NCBI GenBank assembly: GCA_944392795.1
Contig: CALXXX010000007.1
Coordinates: forward strand, 1 to 60,831
Direction: 5' to 3'
Source: an uncultured Alphaproteobacteria bacterium
GTDB taxonomy: Bacteria > Pseudomonadota > Alphaproteobacteria > CAAHEQ01 > UBA3637
Length of the DNA stretch: 60,831 bases
In this document: positions 8,647-16,798 of the stretch, one piece after another
Numbering within the stretch: the stretch's first letter is position 1
How the letters are laid out: every line of letters begins with the position of its first letter
Made by a program: the position numbers and the translations under genes
The notes under the pieces: model-generated
What the model was told of the DNA's origin: nothing
The model's input: the letters and a program-made list of their open reading frames with translations, nothing else
Databases searched by the model: none

Positions 8647-8722
<76 letters not shown>

Positions 8723-8808
8723 ACAACAAAAATGCTTATACACAAACTAAAAATAAAAATCAAGTCTTTTTTTGAAAAAAGTTATTTTATAAAAAAATTT
8801 TTTCATTC

Positions 8809-8836
8809 TTGTCTTTTAAAATTGTTTTGTTAAAAT
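8809..8836 (+). promoter_or_regulatory. Promoter candidate for the gene at 8864
   Basis: TTGTCT (8809-8814) and TAAAAT (8831-8836) are separated by 16 bases, about 27 bases upstream of an AAAGGAG ribosome site and the ATG at 8864. Confidence 0.45.
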
Positions 8837-8863
8837 AAAACAAAAATATAAAAGGAGAAAAAA

Positions 8864-9709
8864 ATGGCATCATTCTTAAGAAACATTTTTTCATCTGTTC
8901 TGAAATATAAAGAGCAGAGAACGAATGATGCCTTAGAAGCCTATCCGGAACGATTACATGTTTCGGCTTTACCAGAGCGTCGTTTTTTAAAGACTTCTCG
9001 TGTATTAGTTATTTTAGCTTTATTAAGTATTGCTTTAAATTTTGCTTTAGGTTTTGTTTATATGAAAATGGCTTCCAGTGTTCATGCTATTATTAAGTCT
9101 CCAGATGGACAGATCACTCGATTGTATCAGTTAGATCCTTATCAAAAAGAAATTAAGCCAGTGGATCAAGCAAGAGCTTATATTCCTTTTTGGCAGTTGA
9201 TAACGGAAAGTCTGATTATGGAATATATGAATTTGCGTTTTACAGTCATTCCTAATATGGAAGAAATGCGTTATAGGTGGAGTGCTAATGAAAAATTAGC
9301 TTTGTATGGGGTGGAAATTTTTAATGCGACAAGTGCAGAACGAGAAATTACTCTTTCAAATTTGCAAAAAGGACGGATACAGGATGTTTTTGTTTATTCG
9401 ATAAAACATATCAGTGATAATTTATATGTCGTTGTTTATGATTTATTTTCTTTGAAAAGACCGTTAAATGCCATGTCTCCTTGTCCGTGTTTGGAAAAAG
9501 ATAAAGAATGTCTACAATGTCTGCGTGAAAATGCTTTGCAAGTGTTAAGAATTAAAGCATTTGTTCGTGCTTCATTTGATGCTAAAATGAGAACACGTGA
9601 CCATTTCTTGAAAAATCCATATCGTTTTAATATTTATGAATTTATTACTTATCCTCAAACTATTCGTGAAGGTGACTTATGGACGGATGTGGATTTAATT
9701 AAAGACTAA
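8864..9709 (+). CDS. Single-pass membrane protein, VirB8-like layout
   Basis: A 281-residue protein with a roughly 45-residue cytoplasmic lead, one transmembrane helix at about 46-70 (VLVILALLSIALNFALGFVY), and a 210-residue domain predicted outside the cytoplasm. That domain begins with a short strand, then a helical part (PFWQLITESLIMEYMNLRFTV) and alternating strands. This order resembles VirB8/DotI-type proteins of type IV secretion systems, but I see no other secretion gene nearby and no clear NPxG motif. Four cysteines cluster in CPCLEKDKECLQC. It may be an unrelated membrane protein; function is unassigned. Confidence 0.7.
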   Translation: MASFLRNIFSSVLKYKEQRTNDALEAYPERLHVSALPERRFLKTSRVLVILALLSIALNFALGFVYMKMASSVHAIIKSPDGQITRLYQLDPYQKEIKPVDQARAYIPFWQLITESLIMEYMNLRFTVIPNMEEMRYRWSANEKLALYGVEIFNATSAEREITLSNLQKGRIQDVFVYSIKHISDNLYVVVYDLFSLKRPLNAMSPCPCLEKDKECLQCLRENALQVLRIKAFVRASFDAKMRTRDHFLKNPYRFNIYEFITYPQTIREGDLWTDVDLIKD

Positions 9710-10068
9710 CTACGACCATATTGATCTTCTAATCGAACAATATCACTCTCATCTAAAATTCCGCCTGTTTGAACTTCAATAAAGACAATTGGAGAGGCCG
9801 TTTTGTTTTCTATTCTGTGGATTTCTCCGATGGGTATAAAAACAGCAGTATCAGCTGGTGCTTCAAATTCTTTATTTCCTAATGTTATGGTTGCAGTTCC
9901 TTCACCAATAATCCAATGTTCGGCGCGAAAATGATGCTTTTGTAGAGAAAGCTTTTTACCTGGCATGACACGAATACGTTTAACAATATAATGCGCTCCA
10001 ACATCCAGGACTTCCCAGTCTCCCCAGGGACGAGTATCTTTCTCACCAATTTTGTATTGAATAGACAT
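9706..10068 (-). CDS. Mannose-6-phosphate isomerase-like cupin
   Basis: A 120-residue single-domain cupin matching the C-terminal isomerase domain of type II mannose-6-phosphate isomerase/GDP-mannose pyrophosphorylase. It shows RPWG near the start, PGKKLSLQKHHFRAEHW with the metal-binding His/Glu cluster, IPIGEIHRIENK and the terminal DIVRLEDQYGR. The partner nucleotidyltransferase domain is absent, so this is a free-standing isomerase or sugar-binding cupin. The start at 10068 is set by a perfect AAGGAGG ribosome site; the frame is open 11 codons further. It converges with the preceding gene, overlapping 4 bases. Confidence 0.88.
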   Translation of the reverse strand: MSIQYKIGEKDTRPWGDWEVLDVGAHYIVKRIRVMPGKKLSLQKHHFRAEHWIIGEGTATITLGNKEFEAPADTAVFIPIGEIHRIENKTASPIVFIEVQTGGILDESDIVRLEDQYGRS

Positions 10069-10100
10069 ATTAGCCTCCTTATCTTTAGTGTTAACTTGCA

Positions 10101-10129
10101 TATTTATGCTTGCTTATTTTATTTGTCAA
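10101..10129 (-). promoter_or_regulatory. Promoter of the cupin gene
   Basis: On the minus strand TTGACA (10124-10129), a 17-base spacer and TAAATA (10101-10106) form a near-consensus sigma70 promoter, with transcription starting about 25 bases upstream of the cupin ATG. Confidence 0.65.
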
Positions 10130-10191
10130 ATAAAAAAGAACTTTCTTTTTTTAAAAAAATAGATTACAAAAGAGGCCGAAAGGAATAGGAA

Positions 10192-11214
10192 ATGTCAGGT
10201 CAAGAATTATTGAAAAAACTTTCAGAAAAAGGATGTTCTTTTTTGGGGACACGTTATCCATTAATCGGTGGAGCAATGGCTTCTATTTCAAATCATCAGT
10301 TGATTTCATCGATGGCTAATGCCGGTATTTTTGGTTTTTTGGCCGCAGGTTTTCTAAGTCCAGAAGGATTACGTGAGGAAATTAGAAAAACAAAAGAAAA
10401 AACGGCTAAACCATTTGGCGTTAATTTAATCATTTTACACCCAGAGCTAAAAGGTCTAATGGATGTTTGTATTGAAGAAAAAATTTCACATGTTATTTTA
10501 GCAAGTGGTGTTCCATCTCCAGAGATGATTTCAAAATTAAAAGAAGGCGGTATCAAAGTTTTGAGCTTTGCTCCAGCTTTAGCTATAGCAAAGCGTTTAG
10601 TGAAGAGTGGTATTGATGCTTTAGTAATTGAAGGGAGTGAATCAGGAGGTCATATAGGTCCAGTATCTAGTCTTGTTTTAATGCAAGAAATTTTGCCATA
10701 TGTAAAAGAAGTTCCTATTTTTGTCGCAGGAGGAATAGGAAGTGGCATGATGATTGCAATGTCATTGGTTCTAGGCGCTGCCGGTTGTCAAATGGGAACT
10801 GTTTTCGTTGGTTCAACGGAAAGCCCTGTACACGAAAATTTTAAGAAAGCAATCTATCGGGCTTCTTCTCGTCATGCTGTTCAAACCACTCAGATGTCTC
10901 CAGTATTTCCCGTTATTCCTGTTCGGTCATTAGAAAATAAGGCGCATGAAAAATTTAGTCTTCATCAAAAGCAAGTTATCGAGCGCTATGAGAAAGGAGA
11001 GCTTTCATTAGAAGAGGCCCGGATACAAATTGAACAATTTTGGGCCGGCAGCTTAAGGAAAGCCGTTTGTGAAGGTGATGTAGATAATGGTTCTGTTATG
11101 GCTGGTCAGATAGTAGGGCTTGTCAAAAAAGAGGAGACGATAGGACAAACTGTTGAAAGATTGGTTGACGAAACGAAAAAAACGTTAGAAAATATGCAAA
11201 GGATGTTGAAATAA
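10192..11214 (+). CDS. NMO/FabK-type flavin oxidoreductase
   Basis: A 340-residue TIM-barrel flavoprotein of the nitronate monooxygenase/enoyl-ACP reductase II family. Visible hallmarks are RYPLIGGAMASISN at the start, the EGSESGGHIG loop near residue 148, the FMN-phosphate region IFVAGGIGSG, and AGCQMGTVFVGSTES. FabK and nitronate monooxygenases are hard to tell apart from sequence alone. A separate FabI at 16799 already supplies enoyl-ACP reductase, so a nitronate or other oxidoreductase role is equally open. It lies 13 bases upstream of ptsP and shares its operon. Confidence 0.85.
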   Translation: MSGQELLKKLSEKGCSFLGTRYPLIGGAMASISNHQLISSMANAGIFGFLAAGFLSPEGLREEIRKTKEKTAKPFGVNLIILHPELKGLMDVCIEEKISHVILASGVPSPEMISKLKEGGIKVLSFAPALAIAKRLVKSGIDALVIEGSESGGHIGPVSSLVLMQEILPYVKEVPIFVAGGIGSGMMIAMSLVLGAAGCQMGTVFVGSTESPVHENFKKAIYRASSRHAVQTTQMSPVFPVIPVRSLENKAHEKFSLHQKQVIERYEKGELSLEEARIQIEQFWAGSLRKAVCEGDVDNGSVMAGQIVGLVKKEETIGQTVERLVDETKKTLENMQRMLK

Positions 11215-11227
11215 AGGGAAAGAGAGA

Positions 11228-13495
11228 ATGTCTGAAGCTGTGAAGAAAAAAGAAATCTCCAGCCGTCGTTTATTAAAACGTCTTCGAGATGTTATGCTTC
11301 AAGATATTTCTATTCAAACTAAGCTGGATAAAATAGTTTATTTAGTGGCAGATGAGCTACATACGGAAGTTTGTTCTTTTTATTTATTACGTCCTGGGGA
11401 CATTTTGGAATTGTTTGCGACTTATGGATTAAGTCAAGATGCTGTTCATGAAACGAGTCTTCGTATGGGTGAAGGCTTAATCGGAGAAATTGCAGTTCAA
11501 AAAAAGCCACTTTCATTTCCAGACGCATGGCATCATCCCAGCTTTGTTTTTAAGCCGGAAACAGGTGAAAAACCTTTTTTATCTTTAATGGGTGTTCCCG
11601 TTTTGCAAGGAAGCAATCTTTTGGGTGTTTTAGCTGTCCAGACAGAAGAGCATTATGAGTATCAAGAGGAAGAAATAGAGATTTTAGAAACCGTAGCTAT
11701 GCTATTGGCACAGATTTTGCTTTCTGTTGAATTTAAGACTGCGCAGAATATAACGATAAAAACGCCTAAGGATATGCGAGCTCGTTTGGAAGGTGTAAGA
11801 TTAACTTCTGGTATGGGATTGGGGCATGCTTATTTACATAGCCGTGCAGAGCGAGTTACAAATTTGGTGTCGAATAATGAAGCGGCAGAGCTGAATAAGT
11901 TAAATCAAGCTTTAGAACACATGGATCAAGAGCTTAATACAATGTTGGCTTCACCGGATATTTCTGAAGAAAACGCGGAAATTTTTGAAACTTACCGTAT
12001 GTTTACAAAAGATAAAGGTTGGATTCGTAAAATCACGGATTATATCCATACAGGTTTAACAGCTGAAGCAGCAGTTCAAAAGGTCGGAGATGATATTTCT
12101 GAGCGAATGAAGTTAATGACGGATCCTTATTTAAAGGAACGGGTTCATGATTTTCAGGATTTGGCGGATCGATTACAAAGGCATTTATCGGGAAAAGATA
12201 TTTTCTCTAAAAATAAAGACTTGCCGGATGATACTATCTTAGTGGCTCATTCTATGGGGCCTGCAGAGTTATTAGACTATGACCGTAAAAAAATTAAGGC
12301 GTTAGTTTTAGAAGAAGGTTCTCCGACAATGCATGTTGTGATTGTTGCAAAATCTCTTAATATCCCAGTGGTTGGCGGTTTAAAAGGGATTACGAATCGA
12401 ATAGTAAAAGGAGATGTTGTTGCTGTTGATGGAGATAACGGCTTTATTTATATCAATCCAATTGAGGATATTTTAAAAGATTTTAAAAATCGTATAGCTC
12501 AATTGGAAAAGATTCGTCGTAAGTATGAACGATTGAAAAATGTTCCCTGTCAGACATTAGATGGTGTTCCAGTATCTTTAAATATTAATGCAGGATTAGC
12601 AATGGATATGCTGGCTCTTGGAGATGGATTTGCAGATGGTATAGGTCTATATCGAACGGAGTTACCTTTTTTATCAACAGCTCAATTACCCGATACGCAG
12701 AAACAAATAGAGATTTATAAACGAGCATTACTTAATGCAAATGGTAAGCCTGTTGTTTTTAGAACCTTAGATGTAGGGTCAGATAAAGTCTTACCGTATG
12801 TTCAATATCGTGAAGAAGAAAATCCGGCAATGGGATGGCGGTCGATTCGTATTACTTTAGATAGACGTTCCTTGTTGCGTCAACAGTTAAGAGCTTTTAT
12901 TCGAGCTGTGTCAGGACAAGATCTATATGTTATGTTTCCGATGGTGACGGATATTGATGAGTTTATCGCAGCTAAGAATACACTTCAGATTGAATTGGAA
13001 AGGGAAAAGGAAAAAGGAGGTATTCTTCCGTCCTCTATTCATGTTGGCACAATGTTGGAAGTTCCGTCGCTTTTATTTCAATTGAGAGAGCTTTTACCTT
13101 TAGTTGATTTTGTTTCTGTCGGAACAAATGATTTATCGCAGTTTTTGTTTGCGACAGATAGAAGTGATCCCACTATTTGGGAGAGATATGATGTTTTATC
13201 TTCGCCTATGCTTCGTGTCTTAAAATATGTGGCAGATTTATGTAATGAGATGAACGTTCCTTGTTCTGTTTGTGGAGAAATGGCTGGTAAACCATTAGAT
13301 GCTGTTGCGTTAGTTGCATTAGGTTTCAAGAGATTATCGATGAATCCTTCTTCTTTAGGAGCGGTTAAGGCTGCTGTTTTAAGCATGAACATGAAAGAGG
13401 TTCAAGAATATTTATTATCCATTCTTTCTTCTCAGTCTCATTCTTTACGAGAGAAATTGCGTTTATTTGCAATAGATCATGATATCGTTATTTAA
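11228..13495 (+). CDS. ptsP: PEP-protein phosphotransferase PtsP (enzyme I-Ntr)
   Basis: First enzyme of the nitrogen-related phosphotransferase chain, passing phosphate from PEP to NPr. At 755 residues it has the expected N-terminal GAF domain (about 20-165), the HPr-binding helical domain, the phosphohistidine domain with active H369 (in EGSPTMHVV), and the PEP-binding TIM barrel with VGTNDLSQF and the CGEMAG cysteine loop. The residues before the active His (SPTM) differ from the more usual GGxxSH spacing but the His is kept. No ptsN or ptsO lies in the window. It is followed 14 bases later by glmU. Confidence 0.95.
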   Translation: MSEAVKKKEISSRRLLKRLRDVMLQDISIQTKLDKIVYLVADELHTEVCSFYLLRPGDILELFATYGLSQDAVHETSLRMGEGLIGEIAVQKKPLSFPDAWHHPSFVFKPETGEKPFLSLMGVPVLQGSNLLGVLAVQTEEHYEYQEEEIEILETVAMLLAQILLSVEFKTAQNITIKTPKDMRARLEGVRLTSGMGLGHAYLHSRAERVTNLVSNNEAAELNKLNQALEHMDQELNTMLASPDISEENAEIFETYRMFTKDKGWIRKITDYIHTGLTAEAAVQKVGDDISERMKLMTDPYLKERVHDFQDLADRLQRHLSGKDIFSKNKDLPDDTILVAHSMGPAELLDYDRKKIKALVLEEGSPTMHVVIVAKSLNIPVVGGLKGITNRIVKGDVVAVDGDNGFIYINPIEDILKDFKNRIAQLEKIRRKYERLKNVPCQTLDGVPVSLNINAGLAMDMLALGDGFADGIGLYRTELPFLSTAQLPDTQKQIEIYKRALLNANGKPVVFRTLDVGSDKVLPYVQYREEENPAMGWRSIRITLDRRSLLRQQLRAFIRAVSGQDLYVMFPMVTDIDEFIAAKNTLQIELEREKEKGGILPSSIHVGTMLEVPSLLFQLRELLPLVDFVSVGTNDLSQFLFATDRSDPTIWERYDVLSSPMLRVLKYVADLCNEMNVPCSVCGEMAGKPLDAVALVALGFKRLSMNPSSLGAVKAAVLSMNMKEVQEYLLSILSSQSHSLREKLRLFAIDHDIVI

Positions 13496-13509
13496 TTGAA
13501 GGGAAAAAA

Positions 13510-14415
13510 ATGAAAAAAGCTATTGTTTTAGCAGCCGGTAAAGGCAGCCGTATGAAGTCGGATTCATTTAAAGTTTTACATGAAGTCGGTGGCCGCCCGA
13601 TGATTTCTGGTTTGTTGGAGACATTATCGAAGCAAGGTTTTGATAAAATAGTTGTTGTTTTAGCACCCGATATGGCAGCTGTTGAGCAAGTTGTTTATCC
13701 TTATGAAGTAGCTATTCAAGAAAAACCATTGGGCACAGCGCACGCAGTGTTAGCCGCTGAAAATAAAATTGGTTCGTTTGAGGGGGCTTGTTATATTTTG
13801 TTTGGAGATCAACCTCTTTATACAGCAGATACCTTTGAAAGGATGCAAGCAGAGTATGAAAAAGGACGAGATATTGTTGTCGTTGGATTTGAACCTGATG
13901 ATCCGGCACGATATGGTCGCTTGATTGTGGATGAGAATGGTTTAGAGGCGATTGTGGAGTTTAAAGATGCAACATGGGAACAGCGAGCAATTGGTCTTTG
14001 TAATTCAGGTATTATGTGTGTGAATGGTACAAAACTATTTAGTTTATTGAAACAAATTAAAAATGAAAATGCAGCGCAAGAGTATTATTTGACAGATATC
14101 ATACAGTTAGCAAAAAAAGACAAATTAGATGTAGGATATATTGTTGTTAATCAAAAAGAGGCTTCTGGAGTTAATTCTAGAGCAGATTTAGCAATGGCGG
14201 AACAAATTTTTCAAGAACGCATGCGGCAAAAATTTTTAGCAGATGGGGTGACTTTAATGGATCCTGGTACGACTTATTTTTCTTTTGATACACAAATAGA
14301 AAGTGATGTTATTATTGAGCCTTGTGTTTTTATTGGTCCAGGTGTAAAAATCAAAAAGGGAGCGAGGATACCATCTTTTACACGATTGAATAATCAAACA
14401 GTGGAGGGGAGATGA
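13510..14415 (+). CDS. glmU: GlmU-like uridylyltransferase lacking the acetyltransferase domain
   Basis: Makes UDP-GlcNAc from GlcNAc-1-P and UTP for peptidoglycan and LPS. The nucleotidyltransferase domain is complete: VLAAGKGSRMKSDSFKVLH at the N terminus, QEKPLGTAHAVL, GDQPL and the LTDIIQLA segment. It stops at 301 residues, after the first few hexapeptide turns (PCVFIGPGVKIKKGARI), whereas bifunctional GlmU is about 450. The whole acetyltransferase active site is missing. The following 78-codon gene bears no resemblance to the lost part, so a simple frameshift is unlikely. It overlaps the next start by 4 bases. Confidence 0.88.
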   Translation: MKKAIVLAAGKGSRMKSDSFKVLHEVGGRPMISGLLETLSKQGFDKIVVVLAPDMAAVEQVVYPYEVAIQEKPLGTAHAVLAAENKIGSFEGACYILFGDQPLYTADTFERMQAEYEKGRDIVVVGFEPDDPARYGRLIVDENGLEAIVEFKDATWEQRAIGLCNSGIMCVNGTKLFSLLKQIKNENAAQEYYLTDIIQLAKKDKLDVGYIVVNQKEASGVNSRADLAMAEQIFQERMRQKFLADGVTLMDPGTTYFSFDTQIESDVIIEPCVFIGPGVKIKKGARIPSFTRLNNQTVEGR

Positions 14416-14648
14416 GCCGGTTTCGATTTAAAAAAAGTTATTTATTATATTTGCTGATTTTCATAGGTATTATTTTTTTTACATGGGTCTTTATGTCACC
14501 AGAAGTGACAGATACATGTTCTGATAACCTGCTTGGTTGTTTAGATAAAGCACATGATCTTTCTTTTTTTTCTAAGATAAAAGAGGCCTTTATCTGTCTT
14601 TATCAGAATGTTGTCTGCGTTTTTAAAAATATACCTAATTTGTTTTAG
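14412..14648 (+). CDS. Small single-pass membrane protein
   Basis: A 78-residue protein with one strong hydrophobic segment at about 10-28 (YLLYLLIFIGIIFFTWVF) after a basic N terminus. Four cysteines follow in two pairs (CSDNLLGC and CLYQNVVC). The ATG overlaps the glmU stop (ATGA), and glk starts 9 bases after its end, so the three are co-transcribed. Family not recognised. Confidence 0.65.
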   Translation: MSRFRFKKSYLLYLLIFIGIIFFTWVFMSPEVTDTCSDNLLGCLDKAHDLSFFSKIKEAFICLYQNVVCVFKNIPNLF

Positions 14649-14657
14649 GAAGTAAAA

Positions 14658-15602
14658 ATGAAACCTATTGATGAATTTTTAATGGCAGATATGGGGGGAA
14701 CTAATATCCGTTTTTCTGTTTGTCGTTGTGGAGAAATAACACCTCCGAGACGTTATAAGTGTTCAGAGTTCGATTCTTTAAGTGCAGCTATTCATTTTTA
14801 TTTAGATGAAGAGAGAATTGCTATACCTAAATCTTTTATGTTAGGTGTTCCAGGACCTGTTTTAGAAGATGTTTTAACTTTTGTTAACAATCCGTGGTCT
14901 TTTTCAATTTCTTCATTAAAGAAGGAATTTGGTTTTAAGATATTAAAAGTTGTTAACGATTTTGCAGCCAGTTCTATGGCTATTCCTTATTTGAGAGAAA
15001 AAGATATTGTTTCTGTTGGCTCTGGAAAAGTTTTTTTGGATCATCCTAAAGTAGTTATAGGCCCGGGGACTGGTTTGGGCGTTGGAATAATTGTTCCTGT
15101 AAAAGGGAAGTGGTATCCCATAGAGACAGAGGGAGGACATGTCACTTTATCAGCACGAACAGAGGAGCAATTTGAATTGATAAAAAAGGCTCAGAGATTG
15201 ATAGGACATGTGTCAGCTGAAAGTTTTTTAGCCGGGAAAGGATTAAGCTTTATTTATTATTTGCTTGGTGGAGAAGATAAAACTTTACCGGAAGAGGTTA
15301 TGCGTCGAGGTCAGGCTAAAGAAGCAAGAGCTTTGAAAACCTTAGATTTTTATTTTTCTTTTTTAGGAAATGTAGCCGGTAATTTAGCTTTGAGTTTAGG
15401 GGCTTTCGGTGGAGTATATATTTCTGGTGGTATTATTCGACAACCGGGGGTATTAGATTTATTTTTAACTTCTAATTTTCGATCAGCTTTTGAAGATAAA
15501 GGTGCTCGAACTGATTATTTAAAGCAAATTCCTGTTTATGCTGTTATTACACATGATACAGCTTTTTTGGGTTTAAAACATCTAATGTTATCTGAATTAT
15601 AA
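14658..15602 (+). CDS. glk: Glucokinase
   Basis: Phosphorylates glucose with ATP at the entry of glycolysis. It belongs to the bacterial Glk (non-ROK) family at 314 residues. Visible motifs are MADMGGTNIRFSV (ATP phosphate loop), LGVPGPV, VVNDFAASS with the catalytic Asp, IGPGTGLGVG and ETEGGHVTL. The start has GGAAG upstream. It is the last gene of the ptsP-glmU run before tRNA-Asp. Confidence 0.93.
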   Translation: MKPIDEFLMADMGGTNIRFSVCRCGEITPPRRYKCSEFDSLSAAIHFYLDEERIAIPKSFMLGVPGPVLEDVLTFVNNPWSFSISSLKKEFGFKILKVVNDFAASSMAIPYLREKDIVSVGSGKVFLDHPKVVIGPGTGLGVGIIVPVKGKWYPIETEGGHVTLSARTEEQFELIKKAQRLIGHVSAESFLAGKGLSFIYYLLGGEDKTLPEEVMRRGQAKEARALKTLDFYFSFLGNVAGNLALSLGAFGGVYISGGIIRQPGVLDLFLTSNFRSAFEDKGARTDYLKQIPVYAVITHDTAFLGLKHLMLSEL

Positions 15603-15643
15603 AGGAAAGAAAGAAGAAAAAAGAAAATATTTAAAAAAAGTAC

Positions 15644-15672
15644 TTGCAATTTATATTTTTTTTTGATACAAG
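15644..15672 (+). promoter_or_regulatory. Promoter of tRNA-Asp
   Basis: TTGCAA (15644-15649), a 17-base spacer and TACAAG (15667-15672) end 13 bases before the mature tRNA. The position is right for a tRNA promoter. Confidence 0.45.
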
Positions 15673-15685
15673 TATTCATCACCTT

Positions 15686-15763
15686 GGGGGTGTAGCTCAG
15701 TTTGGTTAGAGCGTCTGCCTGTCACGCAGAAGGTCGAGGGTTCGAGCCCCTTCACTCCCGCCA
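15686..15763 (+). tRNA. tRNA-Asp(GTC)
   Basis: Acceptor GGGGGTG pairs with CACTCCC (one G-T pair). The anticodon arm CTGCC-TGTCACG-CAG places GTC at 34-36, the T-arm contains GGTTCGAGCC, and CCA is encoded at 15761-15763. Confidence 0.96.
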
Positions 15764-15767
15764 TTTA

Positions 15768-15799
15768 AAGTCCTTGTTTTTCAAGGACTTATTTTTTTT
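15768..15799 (+). terminator. Terminator of tRNA-Asp
   Basis: AAGTCCTTG (15768-15776), loop TTTTT, CAAGGACTT (15782-15790), then A and eight T residues. A clean intrinsic terminator immediately after the tRNA. Confidence 0.9.
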
Positions 15800-15821
15800 A
15801 TGTATGTTTGTTTTGTGTTGT

Positions 15822-15862
15822 AAAATAATAAAGCGCATTAAAAAAATGCGCTTTATTATTTT
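15822..15862 (-). terminator. Long-stem terminator of the gene at 15882
   Basis: An 18-base perfect inverted repeat (15822-15839 against 15845-15862) with a five-A loop. Its core is AAAGCGCATT. It sits just downstream of the minus-strand gene at 15882-16730, whose transcript it should end; the outer A/T pairs supply the U tract. Confidence 0.85.
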
Positions 15863-15881
15863 AAACTTTTAACGAAATAAG

Positions 15882-16730
15882 TTACATGCCTCGAACAGAT
15901 AAATTTAAATTCATACGAGTTGCTTTTTCCATACTTCTGAAAATAATATCATCCATCAATTCTTTAGCAAATTTTGCTCCTTCGTTATTTCCTGATTGTA
16001 AAAGCGCATTTTTAGTCGTTTCAGCTATTTTACGAATTTGATAAGGCTGTTCCTCTTTATTGTATTTTTTAGCAATAGACAACATTTCGGTGGCAGCTTC
16101 TTTTTCAGAAAAATTTTCCATTTTAACGGCTGTTTTTTCTGCTGTCTCAGCAGCTATTTTTTGCAAAGAATCTATTGCTTTTTCTGTCTCAGGAGAATAT
16201 ACGCCAGAAGCGGTTAGAAGTTTTGCAAAATATTCTAATTTTTGCATTTGAGTTGCAAATGGCTTTTTTAGGAAAGCAACAGCATTCGGATTAATAATCC
16301 TACTAATATCACCGACTTTTTCTTGATTTTTAAAATTTTCGACAGCGATTAACGTTCTTGCGACAGCTTGTCCTTCTAAATATTCATCTTTAACATTTCT
16401 GGGAACTAAGTTCATTTGGTCGATAATAAAACCGGTTTTGGGAAGGCTATTTGGTAAAAATTTACCTTTTCCCATGTACTTTTGTTCGGCAGCAGTTAAA
16501 TCCATAGCTGTAACTTTGCCATTTCCCATTTCTTTTAATTTTTTAAGTTTTTCTTGGAAGGGGACGTTTTTTTCTTCTATAATGGCCGATAAATTTGAAG
16601 CGTTTTCAGGATTCTTATCATGTAAAGCGCCCAGCCACCTTAAAGTTTCTTCAAGTTCAGCAAGGCGTCCTTTCTTTTCGCAAATAAGCATACCAATCAG
16701 AGCATCCCATTTTTGTAATGAAACATCCAT
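15882..16730 (-). CDS. Hypothetical helical protein, 282 aa
   Basis: No family recognised. The protein is soluble, Lys/Glu/Ala-rich and predicted almost wholly helical, with no signal peptide. A basic GNGKVTAMDL stretch lies near residue 70. An AGGAGAAG ribosome site supports the ATG. It is a single-gene unit: fabI starts on the same strand 68 bases upstream of it and a long-stem terminator follows. Lineage-specific by appearance. Confidence 0.7.
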   Translation of the reverse strand: MDVSLQKWDALIGMLICEKKGRLAELEETLRWLGALHDKNPENASNLSAIIEEKNVPFQEKLKKLKEMGNGKVTAMDLTAAEQKYMGKGKFLPNSLPKTGFIIDQMNLVPRNVKDEYLEGQAVARTLIAVENFKNQEKVGDISRIINPNAVAFLKKPFATQMQKLEYFAKLLTASGVYSPETEKAIDSLQKIAAETAEKTAVKMENFSEKEAATEMLSIAKKYNKEEQPYQIRKIAETTKNALLQSGNNEGAKFAKELMDDIIFRSMEKATRMNLNLSVRGM

Positions 16731-16798
16731 CTTCTTCTCCTCTTTGTTAAAACAATTTAGAAAAGAATAACATAAAATGAGTAAAAAATCTACTTTTT

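Noticed and set aside
14412-14648. Frameshifted remainder of GlmU
   Set aside because: The 78 residues form a membrane helix and Cys pairs with no hexapeptide repeats.
15822-15862. Inverted repeat as a mobile-element end
   Set aside because: No transposase or matching copy is present; position right after a gene stop fits a terminator.
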